A DNA stretch of 64,000 nucleotides from Agromyces sp. CF514 (GCF_900113185.1 NZ_FOZD01000001.1:744001-808000); one strand, 5' to 3'. Numbered from the stretch's first letter, positions 17,274 to 26,519 are shown. Made by a program: numbers and translations. Notes: generated by a model not told the origin, from the sequence alone.

Positions 17274-19892
17274 GTGGCAGAGCTGTTGTACCGACTGGGC
17301 AAGTTCTCGGCGAGACGGGCCTGGGTCGTCATCGGCGCCTGGCTCGTGGTGCTCGCCATCGCCGTCGGCGCGTTCCTCGTCGGCTTCAAGGGGCTCGCGA
17401 CGAGCTTCGACGTGCCCGGCACGGCTTCGGGCGACGTGATCGCCGAACTCGAGCAGGAGCTGCCCGAGTTCAGCGGGGCATCCGGAACCGTCGTGTTCAC
17501 GACCGACGACGGGTCGGCGCTCACCGCCGACCAGCAGGCGCAGATCAGCGCGCTCGTGGCCGACCAGAGCGACCTCGTCGACGTCGCCGACGTGATCGAC
17601 CCGTTCGAGGCGCAGCAGCAGCTCGAAGACCAGCAGCAGCAGCTCGCCGACGGCCAGGCGAAGATCGACGACGCCACCGCCCAGCTCGACGCGGGCCAGC
17701 AGCAGCTCGACGCCGGATCTGCGCAGCTCGAGGCCGGCCAGGCCCAGCTCGACGCCGCGCAGGCCCAGCTCGACGCCGGGCGCCAGCAGGCCGAGGCCGC
17801 CGGCGCCCCGACCGACGAGCTCGACGCGCAGCAGGCGCAGCTCGACGCCCAGCAGGCGCAGCTCGACGCGCAGCGCGCGACCCTCGACGACCAGCAGCAG
17901 CAGCTCGACGACGGGCGCGACGAGCTCGCGACCCAGGCCGAGCAGCTCGAACTCGGCACCGAGCTCGCCGGGTACGCCGACGGCATCCGCCTCGTCTCCG
18001 AAGACGGCTCGACCGCCCTCGTGAGCGTGTCGTTCACCGAGCCGCGCCTCGACCTCTCCGAGGAGTCGAAGCAGTCGGTCATCGACCACTTCGAGTCCGA
18101 GCCCATCGAAGGCGTCTCGGTCTCGTTCTCGACCGACATCTCGCAGGGCATCCCCGAGATCTTCGGCGTCGGCGAGGCGGTCGGCCTCATCATCGCCGCC
18201 ATCGTGCTGCTCGTGATGCTCGGCTCGGTCATCGCCGCGTCGCTGCCGCTCGTCACCGCGATCTTCGGCGTCGCCGTCGGCATCCTCGGATCGCTCGCCT
18301 TCTCGGGCGTCGTCGACATGGCCTCGGTCACGCCGATGCTCGCCGTCATGCTCGGCCTCGCGGTCGGCATCGACTACTCGCTCTTCGTCGTGAACCGGCA
18401 CCGCAAGCAGCTCCTCCAGGGCGCCGAGGTCGTCGAGTCGATCGGGCTCGCCAACGGCACCTCGGGCAACGCGGTCGTCTTCGCCGGCACCACGGTGATC
18501 GTGGCCCTGCTCGCCCTGAACATCACGGGCGTGCCGTTCCTCGGGCTCATGGGCACGGTCGGCGCGGTCGCCGTGTTCGTCGCCGTGATCATCTCGACGA
18601 CCCTCACGCCCGCCCTGCTCGGGCTGCTCGGCATGCGGATCCTCCGCCGCAAGGTGCGCGCGCACCTGGGCGACGGCAACCGGCACGAGCCGCCCGTCGT
18701 GAAGCCCATGTCGACGCTGCGTGCCGTGCTCACCGGGGTCGTCGCGATCGTCGCCCTGCTCGTCGTCGCGATCCCGGCCCTCTCGATGCGCGTCGGCCTG
18801 CCCGACGGCTCGACCGAACCGCACGACTCGTCGTCGTACGAGGCGTTCACGGTCGCCGAGCAGCAGTTCGGAGCAGGGGCGAACAGCCCGCTGCTCGTCA
18901 CGGCGCAGCTGCCCGAGGGCACGACCGACGACGAGGTGCTCGCGCTGCAGGTCGACGTCGCCTCGACGCTCGCCGCGCAGGACAACGTGGTGGCCGTCGC
19001 GCCCATCGCGGTGTCCGACGACAACACCCTGGCCGCGTTCCAGGTGGTGCCGGCCGAGGGCCCGAGCGCCGAGTCGACCGAGCAGCTCGTGCGGGACCTG
19101 CGCGACCTGCCGCCCGTGAACGGCGACATCCCGCTGGGCGTCGCAGGCCAGACCGCGATCAACATCGACATCTCCGAGGGCCTGTCCGACGTGCTGCCGC
19201 TCTACCTCACGGTGGTCGTCGGGCTGTCGCTTCTCATCATGATCCTGGTGTTCCGCTCGCTGCTCGTGCCGCTCATCGCCACCGGCGGGTTCATCCTGTC
19301 GCTGTTCGCGACGTACGGCGCGATCGTCGCGGTGTTCCAGTGGGGCTGGTTCGCCGACCCGCTCGGCATCAGCACCGGCCCGATCCTGAGCTTCCTGCCC
19401 GTGATCCTCGTCGGCATCCTGTTCGGGCTCGCGATGGACTACCAGCTGTTCCTCGCGACCGGCATGCGGGAGGCGTACGTGCACGGGTCGTCGGCCAAGC
19501 TCGCGGTGGCGCAGGGCTTCCGCGCCGGCCGCTCGGTCGTGACGGCCGCTGCGCTCATCATGGTCTCGGTCTTCGGCGGGTTCGTGTTCTCGGACTCGAC
19601 CATGATCCGCTCGGTCGGTTTCGGCCTCGCCTTCGGCGTGCTCGTCGACGCGTTCGTCGTGCGCATGCTCCTCATGCCCGCGATCATGCACCTGCTCGGC
19701 CGCTCGGCCTGGTGGATCCCGAAGTGGCTCGACCGCATCATGCCCGACGTCGACGTCGAGGGGGCCGCGCTCGAGCGTCGGCACCACCTCGTCACCGAGG
19801 ACGAGCGAGCGGATGACGCGGGCGGCCCGACCTTCGTCACCGGCCCGGCCGACGACGAGACGTCCGAGACCACGGCCTCCTCGACGCACTGA
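17274..19892 (+). CDS. MMPL-family RND-type efflux transporter
   Basis: This 872-residue membrane protein has two repeats of the MMPL fold. TM1 is at about residues 15-38, followed by an extracytoplasmic domain, a five-helix bundle with G-L-A-V-G-I-D-Y-S-L-F, a second external domain, and a second bundle with G-L-A-M-D-Y-Q-L-F. The paired Asp-Tyr sites carry the proton-motive charges. Residues about 112-228 form a long Gln/Leu/Asp-rich coiled coil inserted in the first external loop, with at least five near-identical heptads (Q-L-D-A-G-Q-Q type). The GTG at 17274 is chosen because GAGAGGA lies nine bases upstream. The divergent TetR protein is the likely repressor. The exported compound is unknown. 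Confidence 0.92.
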   Translation: MAELLYRLGKFSARRAWVVIGAWLVVLAIAVGAFLVGFKGLATSFDVPGTASGDVIAELEQELPEFSGASGTVVFTTDDGSALTADQQAQISALVADQSDLVDVADVIDPFEAQQQLEDQQQQLADGQAKIDDATAQLDAGQQQLDAGSAQLEAGQAQLDAAQAQLDAGRQQAEAAGAPTDELDAQQAQLDAQQAQLDAQRATLDDQQQQLDDGRDELATQAEQLELGTELAGYADGIRLVSEDGSTALVSVSFTEPRLDLSEESKQSVIDHFESEPIEGVSVSFSTDISQGIPEIFGVGEAVGLIIAAIVLLVMLGSVIAASLPLVTAIFGVAVGILGSLAFSGVVDMASVTPMLAVMLGLAVGIDYSLFVVNRHRKQLLQGAEVVESIGLANGTSGNAVVFAGTTVIVALLALNITGVPFLGLMGTVGAVAVFVAVIISTTLTPALLGLLGMRILRRKVRAHLGDGNRHEPPVVKPMSTLRAVLTGVVAIVALLVVAIPALSMRVGLPDGSTEPHDSSSYEAFTVAEQQFGAGANSPLLVTAQLPEGTTDDEVLALQVDVASTLAAQDNVVAVAPIAVSDDNTLAAFQVVPAEGPSAESTEQLVRDLRDLPPVNGDIPLGVAGQTAINIDISEGLSDVLPLYLTVVVGLSLLIMILVFRSLLVPLIATGGFILSLFATYGAIVAVFQWGWFADPLGISTGPILSFLPVILVGILFGLAMDYQLFLATGMREAYVHGSSAKLAVAQGFRAGRSVVTAAALIMVSVFGGFVFSDSTMIRSVGFGLAFGVLVDAFVVRMLLMPAIMHLLGRSAWWIPKWLDRIMPDVDVEGAALERRHHLVTEDERADDAGGPTFVTGPADDETSETTASSTH
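17610..17957 (+). repeat. Degenerate tandem repeats encoding the coiled coil
   Basis: Within the MMPL gene, CAGCTCGACGCC-like units recur many times in tandem, often at 21-base spacing (one heptad), and encode the coiled-coil insert. Confidence 0.75.
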
Positions 19893-19918
19893 CGGCTGCC
19901 CGATCGGGCCAGTGCGGC

Positions 19919-19956
19919 TCCCTTCGCCCGGCGTAGCATGACGCCGAGCGAAGGGA
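19919..19956 (+). promoter_or_regulatory. Composite inverted repeat around a -10 box
   Basis: TCCCTTCGC (19919-19927) pairs with GCGAAGGGA (19948-19956), and inside it GGCGT pairs with ACGCC. The central six bases and edge contain TAGCAT, a plausible -10 box, ten bases before the Ni/Co permease start. It is either an operator over the permease promoter (nickel regulators bind such long dyads) or a terminator for the MMPL gene that ends 27 bases upstream, or both. Confidence 0.55.
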
Positions 19957-19966
19957 CGCGGGATCG

Positions 19967-21076
19967 ATGAGCTCACCCCGACGGGTCGGCACCGGTCGCG
20001 GCATCGTGCGCGGGTCCCGGCGCGGCACGATCGCCGTCGTCACGTTCATCGTCGCCCTGAACGTCGTCGGCTGGGGAGTGCTGCTGCTGGCCGTGGCGCC
20101 GGCCGGCATCCCGCTCGGCGGCGGCGACGGCACGGCGATCGTGACCCTGGGCGTCGGCCTCGCGGCCTACGCGCTCGGGGTGAGGCATGCCTTCGACGCC
20201 GACCACATCGCGGCGATCGACAACACCACGCGTCGCCTCGCCGAACGCGGTCGGCCGGCGAGCACGGTCGGGTTCTGGTTCTCGCTGGGGCATTCGACGA
20301 TCGTGGTCGCGCTCTGCGTGCTGCTGACCCTCGGCATCACGGCCGTCAGCGCCTCACTGGCCGACGATGCCTCGGCCCTGCACGCGTGGACGGGGGTCAT
20401 CGGGCCCACGGTCTCCGGCGTCTTCCTGCTCGTGATCGCGGCGATCAACGTCGCGTCGGTCCGCGCCATGGCCCGAGGGGATCGCACGCGGGGCGGTGCG
20501 ATGCTGCGCCTGCTCGGCCCCTTCGAGCGGCTCGTCGACCGCCCGTCGCGCATGTACGGCGTCGGACTGCTGTTCGGCCTCGGGTTCGACACCGCGACCG
20601 AGATCGGGCTGCTCGCGCTCGCGGGCGCCTCGACCCTGGCGGCCGTGCCGTGGTGGGCCGCGCTCACCCTGCCGATCCTGTTCGCGGCTGGGATGAGCGC
20701 GTTCGACACGACCCAGGGCGCCGTCATGCGGCGGGCGTACACCTGGCAGCCGCCGCAGCCGCCGCAGCCGCCGCAGCCGCCGCAGCCGCCCGTGCCGGCT
20801 GCGGTCCCGGCGGTCGAGACCGTTGAGCCCGACCCGCCGCAGCGGATCGGCGCCCGGTACGGCATCGCGATGACCCTGCTGTCGGTGGTCGTCGCCGTCG
20901 TCATCGCCATGGTGCAGCTCTCGGAGGTGCTCGTCGTGCACCTCGGGTTCGGACAGCCGTTCGAGTGGATGGCCTCGATCGGCATCGACGACCTCGGCCT
21001 GCTGCTCACGGTGCTGCTGCTCGCGACGTGGGCGATCGTCTTCGCGTCGACCCGGACCCGTTCCCTGCCGACCTGA
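19967..21076 (+). CDS. HoxN/NixA-type nickel/cobalt permease
   Basis: The 369-residue protein carries the family signature R-H-A-F-D-A-D-H-I-A-A-I-D-N (the HX4DH metal motif) in the second helix at about residue 72. Further helices hold F-S-L-G-H-S-T-I-V and F-G-L-G-F-D-T-A-T-E. About eight membrane segments are expected. It imports Ni2+ or Co2+, probably for urease, a hydrogenase or cobalamin, none of which is in the window. The loop before the last helices has an unusual Pro-Pro-Gln repeat from a CCGCAG microsatellite at about 20750-20795. A composite inverted repeat around its -10 region suggests metal-responsive repression. Confidence 0.92.
   Translation: MSSPRRVGTGRGIVRGSRRGTIAVVTFIVALNVVGWGVLLLAVAPAGIPLGGGDGTAIVTLGVGLAAYALGVRHAFDADHIAAIDNTTRRLAERGRPASTVGFWFSLGHSTIVVALCVLLTLGITAVSASLADDASALHAWTGVIGPTVSGVFLLVIAAINVASVRAMARGDRTRGGAMLRLLGPFERLVDRPSRMYGVGLLFGLGFDTATEIGLLALAGASTLAAVPWWAALTLPILFAAGMSAFDTTQGAVMRRAYTWQPPQPPQPPQPPQPPVPAAVPAVETVEPDPPQRIGARYGIAMTLLSVVVAVVIAMVQLSEVLVVHLGFGQPFEWMASIGIDDLGLLLTVLLLATWAIVFASTRTRSLPT
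20748..20796 (+). repeat. CCGCAGCCG microsatellite in coding sequence
   Basis: Tandem CCGCAG/CCG units encode a Pro-Pro-Gln run in a loop of the Ni/Co permease. The period is a multiple of three, so copy-number changes keep the frame. Confidence 0.8.
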
Positions 21077-21095
21077 TCGGCCCTATGCTCGGCGC

Positions 21096-22139
21096 ATGCG
21101 GAGCCCGGCGGCGTATGTGCGAGGAGTTCGGCACCCCGAGGCCTTCCACGGCGACGGGGTGACCAAGGGGTACTTCGAGGGCTGGTACAACAAGGTCGTC
21201 TCGGCCGACCGCACGCAGCGCTGGGCGGTGATCCCCGGAGTGTTCAGGGGCATCGGCGGTGGCTCCGAAGCCGCCACCGAGGCCCGGGCCGGCGAAGGCG
21301 GGGCGAGCACCGACGAGGCGTTCGTGCAGGTGCTCGACGGGCTCACGGGGCGCAGCTGGTACCACCGCTACGAAGTCGGCGAGTTCGCGGCATCCGATCG
21401 GGACTTCGACGTGCGCGTCGGCCCGAACCGCTTCTCGCCCCGCGGCATGACCCTCGACCTGCCGCAGCTGCGCGGGGAGATCGCGTACGCGACGCCGCTC
21501 GAACCGTGGCCGGTCACCGCGCGCGAGCCCGGGATCATGGGCTGGTACGGCCTCGTGCCCGCCATGGAGTGCTTCCACGGCATCGTCTCGTTCGGCCACG
21601 GCCTCACCGGCGAGATCGAGGTCGAGGGGCGACCGACGAGCTTCGACGGCGGCCGCGGCTACCTCGAGAAGGACTGGGGCAAGGCGTTCCCGGCCGGGTA
21701 CGTCTGGATGGCGAGCAACCACCTCGACACCGACGTCGGCGACGGGACGGATGCCTCGCTCATCGCCTCGATCGCGATCATCCCGTGGCTCGGGCGGGCG
21801 TTCCGCGGCTCGATCATCGGCCTCAGGCACGGCGGGCGGCTGCACCGGTGGACCACGTACAACCGCTCGAAGGAGACGCGACTCTCGATCGACGACACGC
21901 ACGTGCGGTGGAGCGTCACCGGGCCCGACGGCGTGCTCGAGCTCGACGCCGAGCGCGTGCGGGGCGGACTGCTGCACGCCCCGCTGCGCACCGCGATGCA
22001 CCAGCGGGTGGAGGAGACGCTCGACGCGAGCATCGCCTTCCGCCACGTCGACCACGACGGCCGGGTGCTGCTCGCGGGCACGGCGGCGTGCGCGGGGCTC
22101 GAGGTGTTCGGCGACACCGAGCGGCTGCTCGCGCTGTAG
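21096..22139 (+). CDS. Tocopherol-cyclase-like protein
   Basis: This 347-residue protein has the tocopherol-cyclase family hallmark K-G-Y-F-E-G-W-Y-N-K at about residues 24-33, and R-G-Y-L-E-K-D-W-G-K-A-F-P with W-M-A-S-N-H in the middle. Plant and cyanobacterial homologues cyclise prenylated quinols, but bacterial relatives without tocopherol genes have no known substrate, and no prenyl-quinone genes are adjacent. No signal peptide or membrane segment is present. TATGCT lies exactly six bases before the ATG, so the transcript is probably leaderless. It follows the Ni/Co permease by 19 bases. Confidence 0.85.
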   Translation: MRSPAAYVRGVRHPEAFHGDGVTKGYFEGWYNKVVSADRTQRWAVIPGVFRGIGGGSEAATEARAGEGGASTDEAFVQVLDGLTGRSWYHRYEVGEFAASDRDFDVRVGPNRFSPRGMTLDLPQLRGEIAYATPLEPWPVTAREPGIMGWYGLVPAMECFHGIVSFGHGLTGEIEVEGRPTSFDGGRGYLEKDWGKAFPAGYVWMASNHLDTDVGDGTDASLIASIAIIPWLGRAFRGSIIGLRHGGRLHRWTTYNRSKETRLSIDDTHVRWSVTGPDGVLELDAERVRGGLLHAPLRTAMHQRVEETLDASIAFRHVDHDGRVLLAGTAACAGLEVFGDTERLLAL

Positions 22140-22294
22140 CCGGCGGTGACGGATGCCGAGGGCGGCCGCCCGCGGCAACCGTTCGCGCTTCGACGACCGA
22201 CGTCGTGGCCGGCCGTGGGATGCGTGCGCGCCCTGCCTCCACGTATCCTCGAACGCGGCCCCCGAACGCGGGGTCCTCGACGAATCGAGGCTGC

Positions 22295-22816
22295 ATGAGC
22301 GACGCCCCCGGCACGCCGCCTGTCCGCACGCGGCGGCGCGGGCGTCGCGCCGCCGAGCCCACGTCGCCGACCGCCATCGCGTTCCGGGCGCTCTCCGCAC
22401 GTGCCGCGGCGGTGCGCGAAGCCGTCGCCGCCTGGCTGGGGTCGCATCGCGCCGCGGCGTTCGGTGCGGCCTCGGCGGTCGCCGTCGTCGCGCTCGTCGT
22501 CGGCGCGGTCGCCCTGTTGCATGGTCCGGCCGGAGCCCAGGACCGTCCTGCGGCGTCGACGGTCGAAGCGCCGCGCCCGACGCCCGCGCCCGGAGCGTCG
22601 ACGCCGCCCACGCCCACGCGGATCCCCATCGCGACGCCCGCGCCGGCGGACCCCGTCGTCGACGCGACGGCCGACGACGCACCCGACGAACCCGCCGCCG
22701 CGCCGGAGCCCGCGCCCGACGCATCTCCCGAACCGTCGCCCGAACCGACGGCATCCCCGTCCGACGAGGCCGGGGACGACCACCCCGGGCGGGGCAAGGG
22801 TCGCAAGAAGCCGTAG
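22295..22816 (+). CDS. Membrane-anchored Pro/Ala-rich protein, unknown function
   Basis: The 173-residue product has a basic cytoplasmic N-terminus (T-R-R-R-G-R-R-A), one membrane helix at about residues 50-75, and a long low-complexity Pro/Ala/Asp/Glu tail. The tail ends in a basic D-D-H-P-G-R-G-K-G-R-K-K-P. It probably spans the envelope with the Pro-rich part outside. The ATG at 22295 is the plausible start although the ribosome binding site is weak. I do not recognise a family. Composition alone keeps the call moderate. Confidence 0.5.
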   Translation: MSDAPGTPPVRTRRRGRRAAEPTSPTAIAFRALSARAAAVREAVAAWLGSHRAAAFGAASAVAVVALVVGAVALLHGPAGAQDRPAASTVEAPRPTPAPGASTPPTPTRIPIATPAPADPVVDATADDAPDEPAAAPEPAPDASPEPSPEPTASPSDEAGDDHPGRGKGRKKP

Positions 22817-22903
22817 CGGGCGGCATCCGCTCGGGCATGCGGGCGGTGCGGTGACGGATGCCGCGCGCCGGCCGACGCGACGGCGGCGGCTCGCGGCACC
22901 TGC

Positions 22904-24007
22904 TCACCAGCGGTTGCGGACCTCCTCGGCCCAGCCGACCAGCCCGTCGACCTCGAGGCGCGCGCCGTCGACCTCGACCCAACCCGACCAGGAGCCGAAG
23001 CACTGGTGCCCGTGGGAGCCGAAGACGACGAGCTCGGTCGCACTCACCCGATCCCAGAACGGCTCGAAACGCAGGTCGGCCGTCGCGCCGTGGACGCGCC
23101 ACGGCGCCAGCCAGTCGCCCTCGTCGTACGCCCAGTCGAGCTCCTCGCCGATCTTGTGCAGGCGACCGTCGACGACGACGGCGTTCTCGGTCGAACCGGT
23201 GCCGTCGGTCCACCTGCCGCCGAGCTGGAGCCCGATCGCGCGACCGTCGACCGTGCCAGAGGCGGCGCCCCAGTTCCAGGCCATGCGGTAGGGCCAGCGG
23301 CCGCGTCCGTGGTCGAGCACGGCCCAGCTCTCGCCCTCCGCGAGCTCGGTGCGCTCGACCCCGGCGGCCGAGGCGACCTCGAGCCACCCGGTCGCCGGGC
23401 GCGCGACATCCTTCACCGTGTACTGGAACCGCTTCGTCGACCACGGCACGACCACGCCGAGGGCCTCGTGCCCCGTCGGGCGCTCGGCGAACACCTCGAA
23501 CCGCACGCCCTCGGCGCCGGTGGCCGCGGCCGTGACTGCGGCCGTGAGCAGCGTGCCGTCGACGCCGTCGCGCCGCACGTCCTCGATGTCGATCGCGAGC
23601 CGGCCGCCGCGCGCCGATGCAGGGCCGTCGCCGAGCGACGCGGGCAGCACGACGCCCCGCCCGAACGGCACGATCGCGGTGCGGTCGATCGTCTCGCCCG
23701 TGCGGCGGTCGTGCACGAGCACGGCGTTCACGGCTGCGTAGTCGAGCGACGACACGGTGACGGCGAGCACGTGCGTCGGCGTCATGACGCCCCAGTACTC
23801 CCACCGCTTGTTGCGGCCCCAGACCCGGCGGCCGTCGATGCCCGAGGTGTCGTGCAGCGGCGTGCGGGTCCAGCCGACGGCCGCGGGGTTCAGGCGCCCG
23901 TCGGAGCCGCAGAGGGCGACGGGCGCGGTGAGCTCGCGCTCGGCGACGACGCGGGGTGCGCGGACGCCGTCGGTCGAGGCGGTGGCGGGTTCGTCGGGGC
24001 GGGGCAT
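22904..24007 (-). CDS. DUF2804 family protein
   Basis: The 367-residue protein shows DUF2804 features throughout: R-L-N-P-A-A-V-G-W-T-R near the start, R-N-K-R-W-E-Y-W-G-V, then V-P-W-S-T-K-R-F-Q-Y-T-V-K and the later W-P-Y-R-M-A-W-N-W-G-A-A-S-G. The fold is expected to be two lipocalin-like barrels related to AttH/tocopherol-cyclase-type proteins. It is interesting that a tocopherol-cyclase-like gene lies 0.8 kb away. The function is unknown. The ATG at 24007 has GAGGA just upstream; the frame remains open further but that part looks noncoding. Confidence 0.85.
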   Translation of the reverse strand: MPRPDEPATASTDGVRAPRVVAERELTAPVALCGSDGRLNPAAVGWTRTPLHDTSGIDGRRVWGRNKRWEYWGVMTPTHVLAVTVSSLDYAAVNAVLVHDRRTGETIDRTAIVPFGRGVVLPASLGDGPASARGGRLAIDIEDVRRDGVDGTLLTAAVTAAATGAEGVRFEVFAERPTGHEALGVVVPWSTKRFQYTVKDVARPATGWLEVASAAGVERTELAEGESWAVLDHGRGRWPYRMAWNWGAASGTVDGRAIGLQLGGRWTDGTGSTENAVVVDGRLHKIGEELDWAYDEGDWLAPWRVHGATADLRFEPFWDRVSATELVVFGSHGHQCFGSWSGWVEVDGARLEVDGLVGWAEEVRNRW

Positions 24008-24108
24008 CGGTCCTCGTTCTCGGGCGTGTTTCGGCGATGAAATCCGCGCCACGGTATCACCGCCCGCCTCGCCCAGCGCGCACCCGGAGGTCTCACAGGC
24101 GGTAGGTC

Positions 24109-24114
24109 TAGGCT
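24109..24114 (+). promoter_or_regulatory. -10 box TAGGCT, leaderless helicase start
   Basis: TAGGCT lies five bases before the GTG at 24120; no ribosome binding site is present, which suggests a leaderless mRNA. Confidence 0.45.
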
Positions 24115-24119
24115 GAAAT

Positions 24120-26087
24120 GTGACTTCCGGCGAAAACCCCGTCGTGGCCGAGGCTCCTGAAGAGCCCGCCGCGATCAGCTTCTCCGACCTCGGACTCGAC
24201 GGCGCCGTGCTCAAGGCCCTCTCCGATGTCGGCTACGAGACCCCCTCGGCCATCCAGGCCGCCACCATTCCGACCCTCCTCGCAGGGCGCGACGTCGTGG
24301 GCCTGGCGCAGACCGGCACTGGCAAGACGGCCGCCTTCGCGCTGCCCATCCTCGCGCGCCTCGACGAGTCCCAGAAGACCCCGCAGGCGCTCGTGCTCGC
24401 CCCCACGCGCGAGCTCGCCCTGCAGGTCTGCGAGGCCTTCGAGAAGTACGCGTCGCGCATGCGCGGCGTGCACATCCTGCCCGTCTACGGCGGTCAGGGC
24501 TACGGCGTGCAGCTCTCGGCCCTGCGCCGCGGCGTGCACATCGTCGTCGGCACCCCCGGTCGCATCATGGACCACCTCGACAAGGGCACGCTCGACCTCT
24601 CGGAGCTCAAGTACCTCGTGCTCGACGAGGCCGACGAGATGCTCAAGATGGGCTTCGCCGAAGACGTCGAGACGATTCTCGCCGACACGCCCGACGACAA
24701 GCAGGTCGCGCTGTTCTCGGCGACCATGCCGTCGGCGATCCGTCGCATCTCGAAGCAGTACCTGAACGACCCCGAAGAGATCACGGTCAAGACCAAGACC
24801 ACGACCTCCTCGACCATCACGCAGCGCTACCTCGTCGTCGCGCACCAGCAGAAGATCGACGCCCTCACTCGCATCCTCGAGGTCGAGAACTTCGAGGGCA
24901 TGATCATCTTCGTGCGAACGAAGAGCGTCACCGAAGAGCTCGCCGAGAAGCTCCGGGCACGCGGGTACTCCGCCGCGGCCATCAACGGCGACATCGCCCA
25001 GGCCCAGCGCGAGCGCACGGTCAACCAGCTCAAGTCGGGCAAGCTCGACATCCTCGTGGCGACGGATGTCGCGGCCCGAGGCCTCGACGTCGAGCGCATC
25101 TCGCACGTGGTCAACTACGACATCCCGACCGACACCGAGTCGTACGTGCACCGCATCGGCCGCACCGGCCGTGCCGGGCGCACCGGCGACGCGATCAGCT
25201 TCGCGACGCCCCGCGAGCGCCGCCTCATCTCGGCGATCGAGAAGGCCACCCGCCAGGAGCTCACGCAGATGCAGCTCCCGAGCGTCGAAGACGTCAACGT
25301 CACCCGCCTCTCGCGCTTCGACGACCGCATCACCGCGGCACTCGAGCAGAGCGAACGCATCGACGGCTTCCGCGACATCATCGGCCACTACATGAAGCAC
25401 CACGACGTGCCCGAGGTCGACGTGGCCGCGGCCCTCGCCGTGGTCGCGCAGGGCGAGTCGCCGCTGCTGCTCGAGCCCGAGCCCGTGCGGCCCGCGCGCG
25501 AGTGGAAGGACCGCGACGACCGCGGCAGCCGCGACCGCGACGACCGCGGCGCACGAGACGGCGGCTCGCGCGGCGGACGCTACGACGACGACCGCGGCGG
25601 CGACCGTCGCTCGCGCGGCGGCCCCCAGCTCGCGACCTACCGCATCGCTGTCGGGCGCCGCCACAAGGTCGAGCCGCGCCAGATCGTCGGCGCGCTCGCC
25701 AACGAGGGCGGCCTTCGTCGTGAAGACTTCGGCGCGATCCAGATCCGTCCCGACTTCTCGCTCGTCGAGCTGCCCGCCGACCTGCCGCGTGAGACCCTCG
25801 AGCGCCTCGACGGCACGCGCATCAGCGGCCGGCTCATCGAGCTGCGCCCCGACCGCGGAGCGCCCCAGCGTCGCGACGGCGGGCGCGACGGCGGCCAGCG
25901 CCGTTCCTCCGGCGACCGCGACGACCGGCCGCGTCGGTCGTACGGCGACCGCGACGACAAGCCGCGCCGTTCCTCCGGCGATCGCGACGACCGCCCGGCG
26001 CGCTCGTACGACGGCGGGAGCGACAGCGGAGCCTCAGACGATCGCCCGGCGCGCAAGCCCCGCCACAAGGGCCCGCGCGACGAGTAG
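24120..26087 (+). CDS. DEAD-box RNA helicase (DeaD/CsdA type)
   Basis: The 655-residue protein has all helicase motifs in order: Q motif (Y-E-T-P-S-A-I-Q), A-Q-T-G-T-G-K-T, P-T-R-E-L-A, T-P-G-R, D-E-A-D, S-A-T, A-R-G-L-D and H-R-I-G-R-T-G-R. A DbpA-type RNA-binding domain follows at about 505-580 (Y-R-I-A-V-G-R-R-H-K-V). Two Arg/Asp/Gly-rich tails, at about 462-500 and 585-655, contain repeated G-D-R-D-D-R-P units. It unwinds structured RNA in ribosome assembly and mRNA decay, often induced by cold. The start is GTG with TAGGCT five bases upstream. The disordered tails may support condensate formation with RNA; that is inference. Confidence 0.96.
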   Translation: MTSGENPVVAEAPEEPAAISFSDLGLDGAVLKALSDVGYETPSAIQAATIPTLLAGRDVVGLAQTGTGKTAAFALPILARLDESQKTPQALVLAPTRELALQVCEAFEKYASRMRGVHILPVYGGQGYGVQLSALRRGVHIVVGTPGRIMDHLDKGTLDLSELKYLVLDEADEMLKMGFAEDVETILADTPDDKQVALFSATMPSAIRRISKQYLNDPEEITVKTKTTTSSTITQRYLVVAHQQKIDALTRILEVENFEGMIIFVRTKSVTEELAEKLRARGYSAAAINGDIAQAQRERTVNQLKSGKLDILVATDVAARGLDVERISHVVNYDIPTDTESYVHRIGRTGRAGRTGDAISFATPRERRLISAIEKATRQELTQMQLPSVEDVNVTRLSRFDDRITAALEQSERIDGFRDIIGHYMKHHDVPEVDVAAALAVVAQGESPLLLEPEPVRPAREWKDRDDRGSRDRDDRGARDGGSRGGRYDDDRGGDRRSRGGPQLATYRIAVGRRHKVEPRQIVGALANEGGLRREDFGAIQIRPDFSLVELPADLPRETLERLDGTRISGRLIELRPDRGAPQRRDGGRDGGQRRSSGDRDDRPRRSYGDRDDKPRRSSGDRDDRPARSYDGGSDSGASDDRPARKPRHKGPRDE

Positions 26088-26108
26088 TCGAGCGATCCGG
26101 AACCGCAC

Positions 26109-26519
26109 GTGCGGCTGATCCTCGCCGCGGCCGCCGCGGTCGTGCTGCTCGCGGGCCTGGCCCTGCAGCTGCTCGACCGCACGGTCGCCGTCGACCTCGC
26201 CGGCAGCGCGCTCTACGCCTGCCTCGTCGGACTCGTCATCGCGATCGCGTGGCCCCGCCTGCCTTCGTGGATCGTGGCCGTCGCCGGCTTCGGCGTCTCG
26301 GCCGCGGTCGAGCTGCTGCAGCTCACCGGCATCCCGGCGCACATCGTCGACGCCGTGGCGCCCCTGCGCCTGGTGTTCGGCAGCTCGTTCGACCCGCTCG
26401 ACCTGGTCGGCTACGCGATCGGGGCGGTGCTGCTGCTCGCCGTGCACGCGGCGGCCCGTCGTCTCGGGCAGGGCGCCTCGCCGCGCGCGGAACCGGTCGA
26501 CGAGGCGCCCGCCGCCTGA
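26109..26519 (+). CDS. DUF2809 family membrane protein
   Basis: The 136-residue protein has four hydrophobic segments and the DUF2809 pattern D-L-A-G-S-A-L-Y-A-C-L-V, then a helix with A-A-V-E-L-L-Q-L and D-L-V-G-Y-A-I-G-A. It starts with GTG 21 bases after the helicase stop and may be read from the same mRNA. The family has no assigned role. Its last 20 residues are a polar tail. Confidence 0.75.
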   Translation: MRLILAAAAAVVLLAGLALQLLDRTVAVDLAGSALYACLVGLVIAIAWPRLPSWIVAVAGFGVSAAVELLQLTGIPAHIVDAVAPLRLVFGSSFDPLDLVGYAIGAVLLLAVHAAARRLGQGASPRAEPVDEAPAA

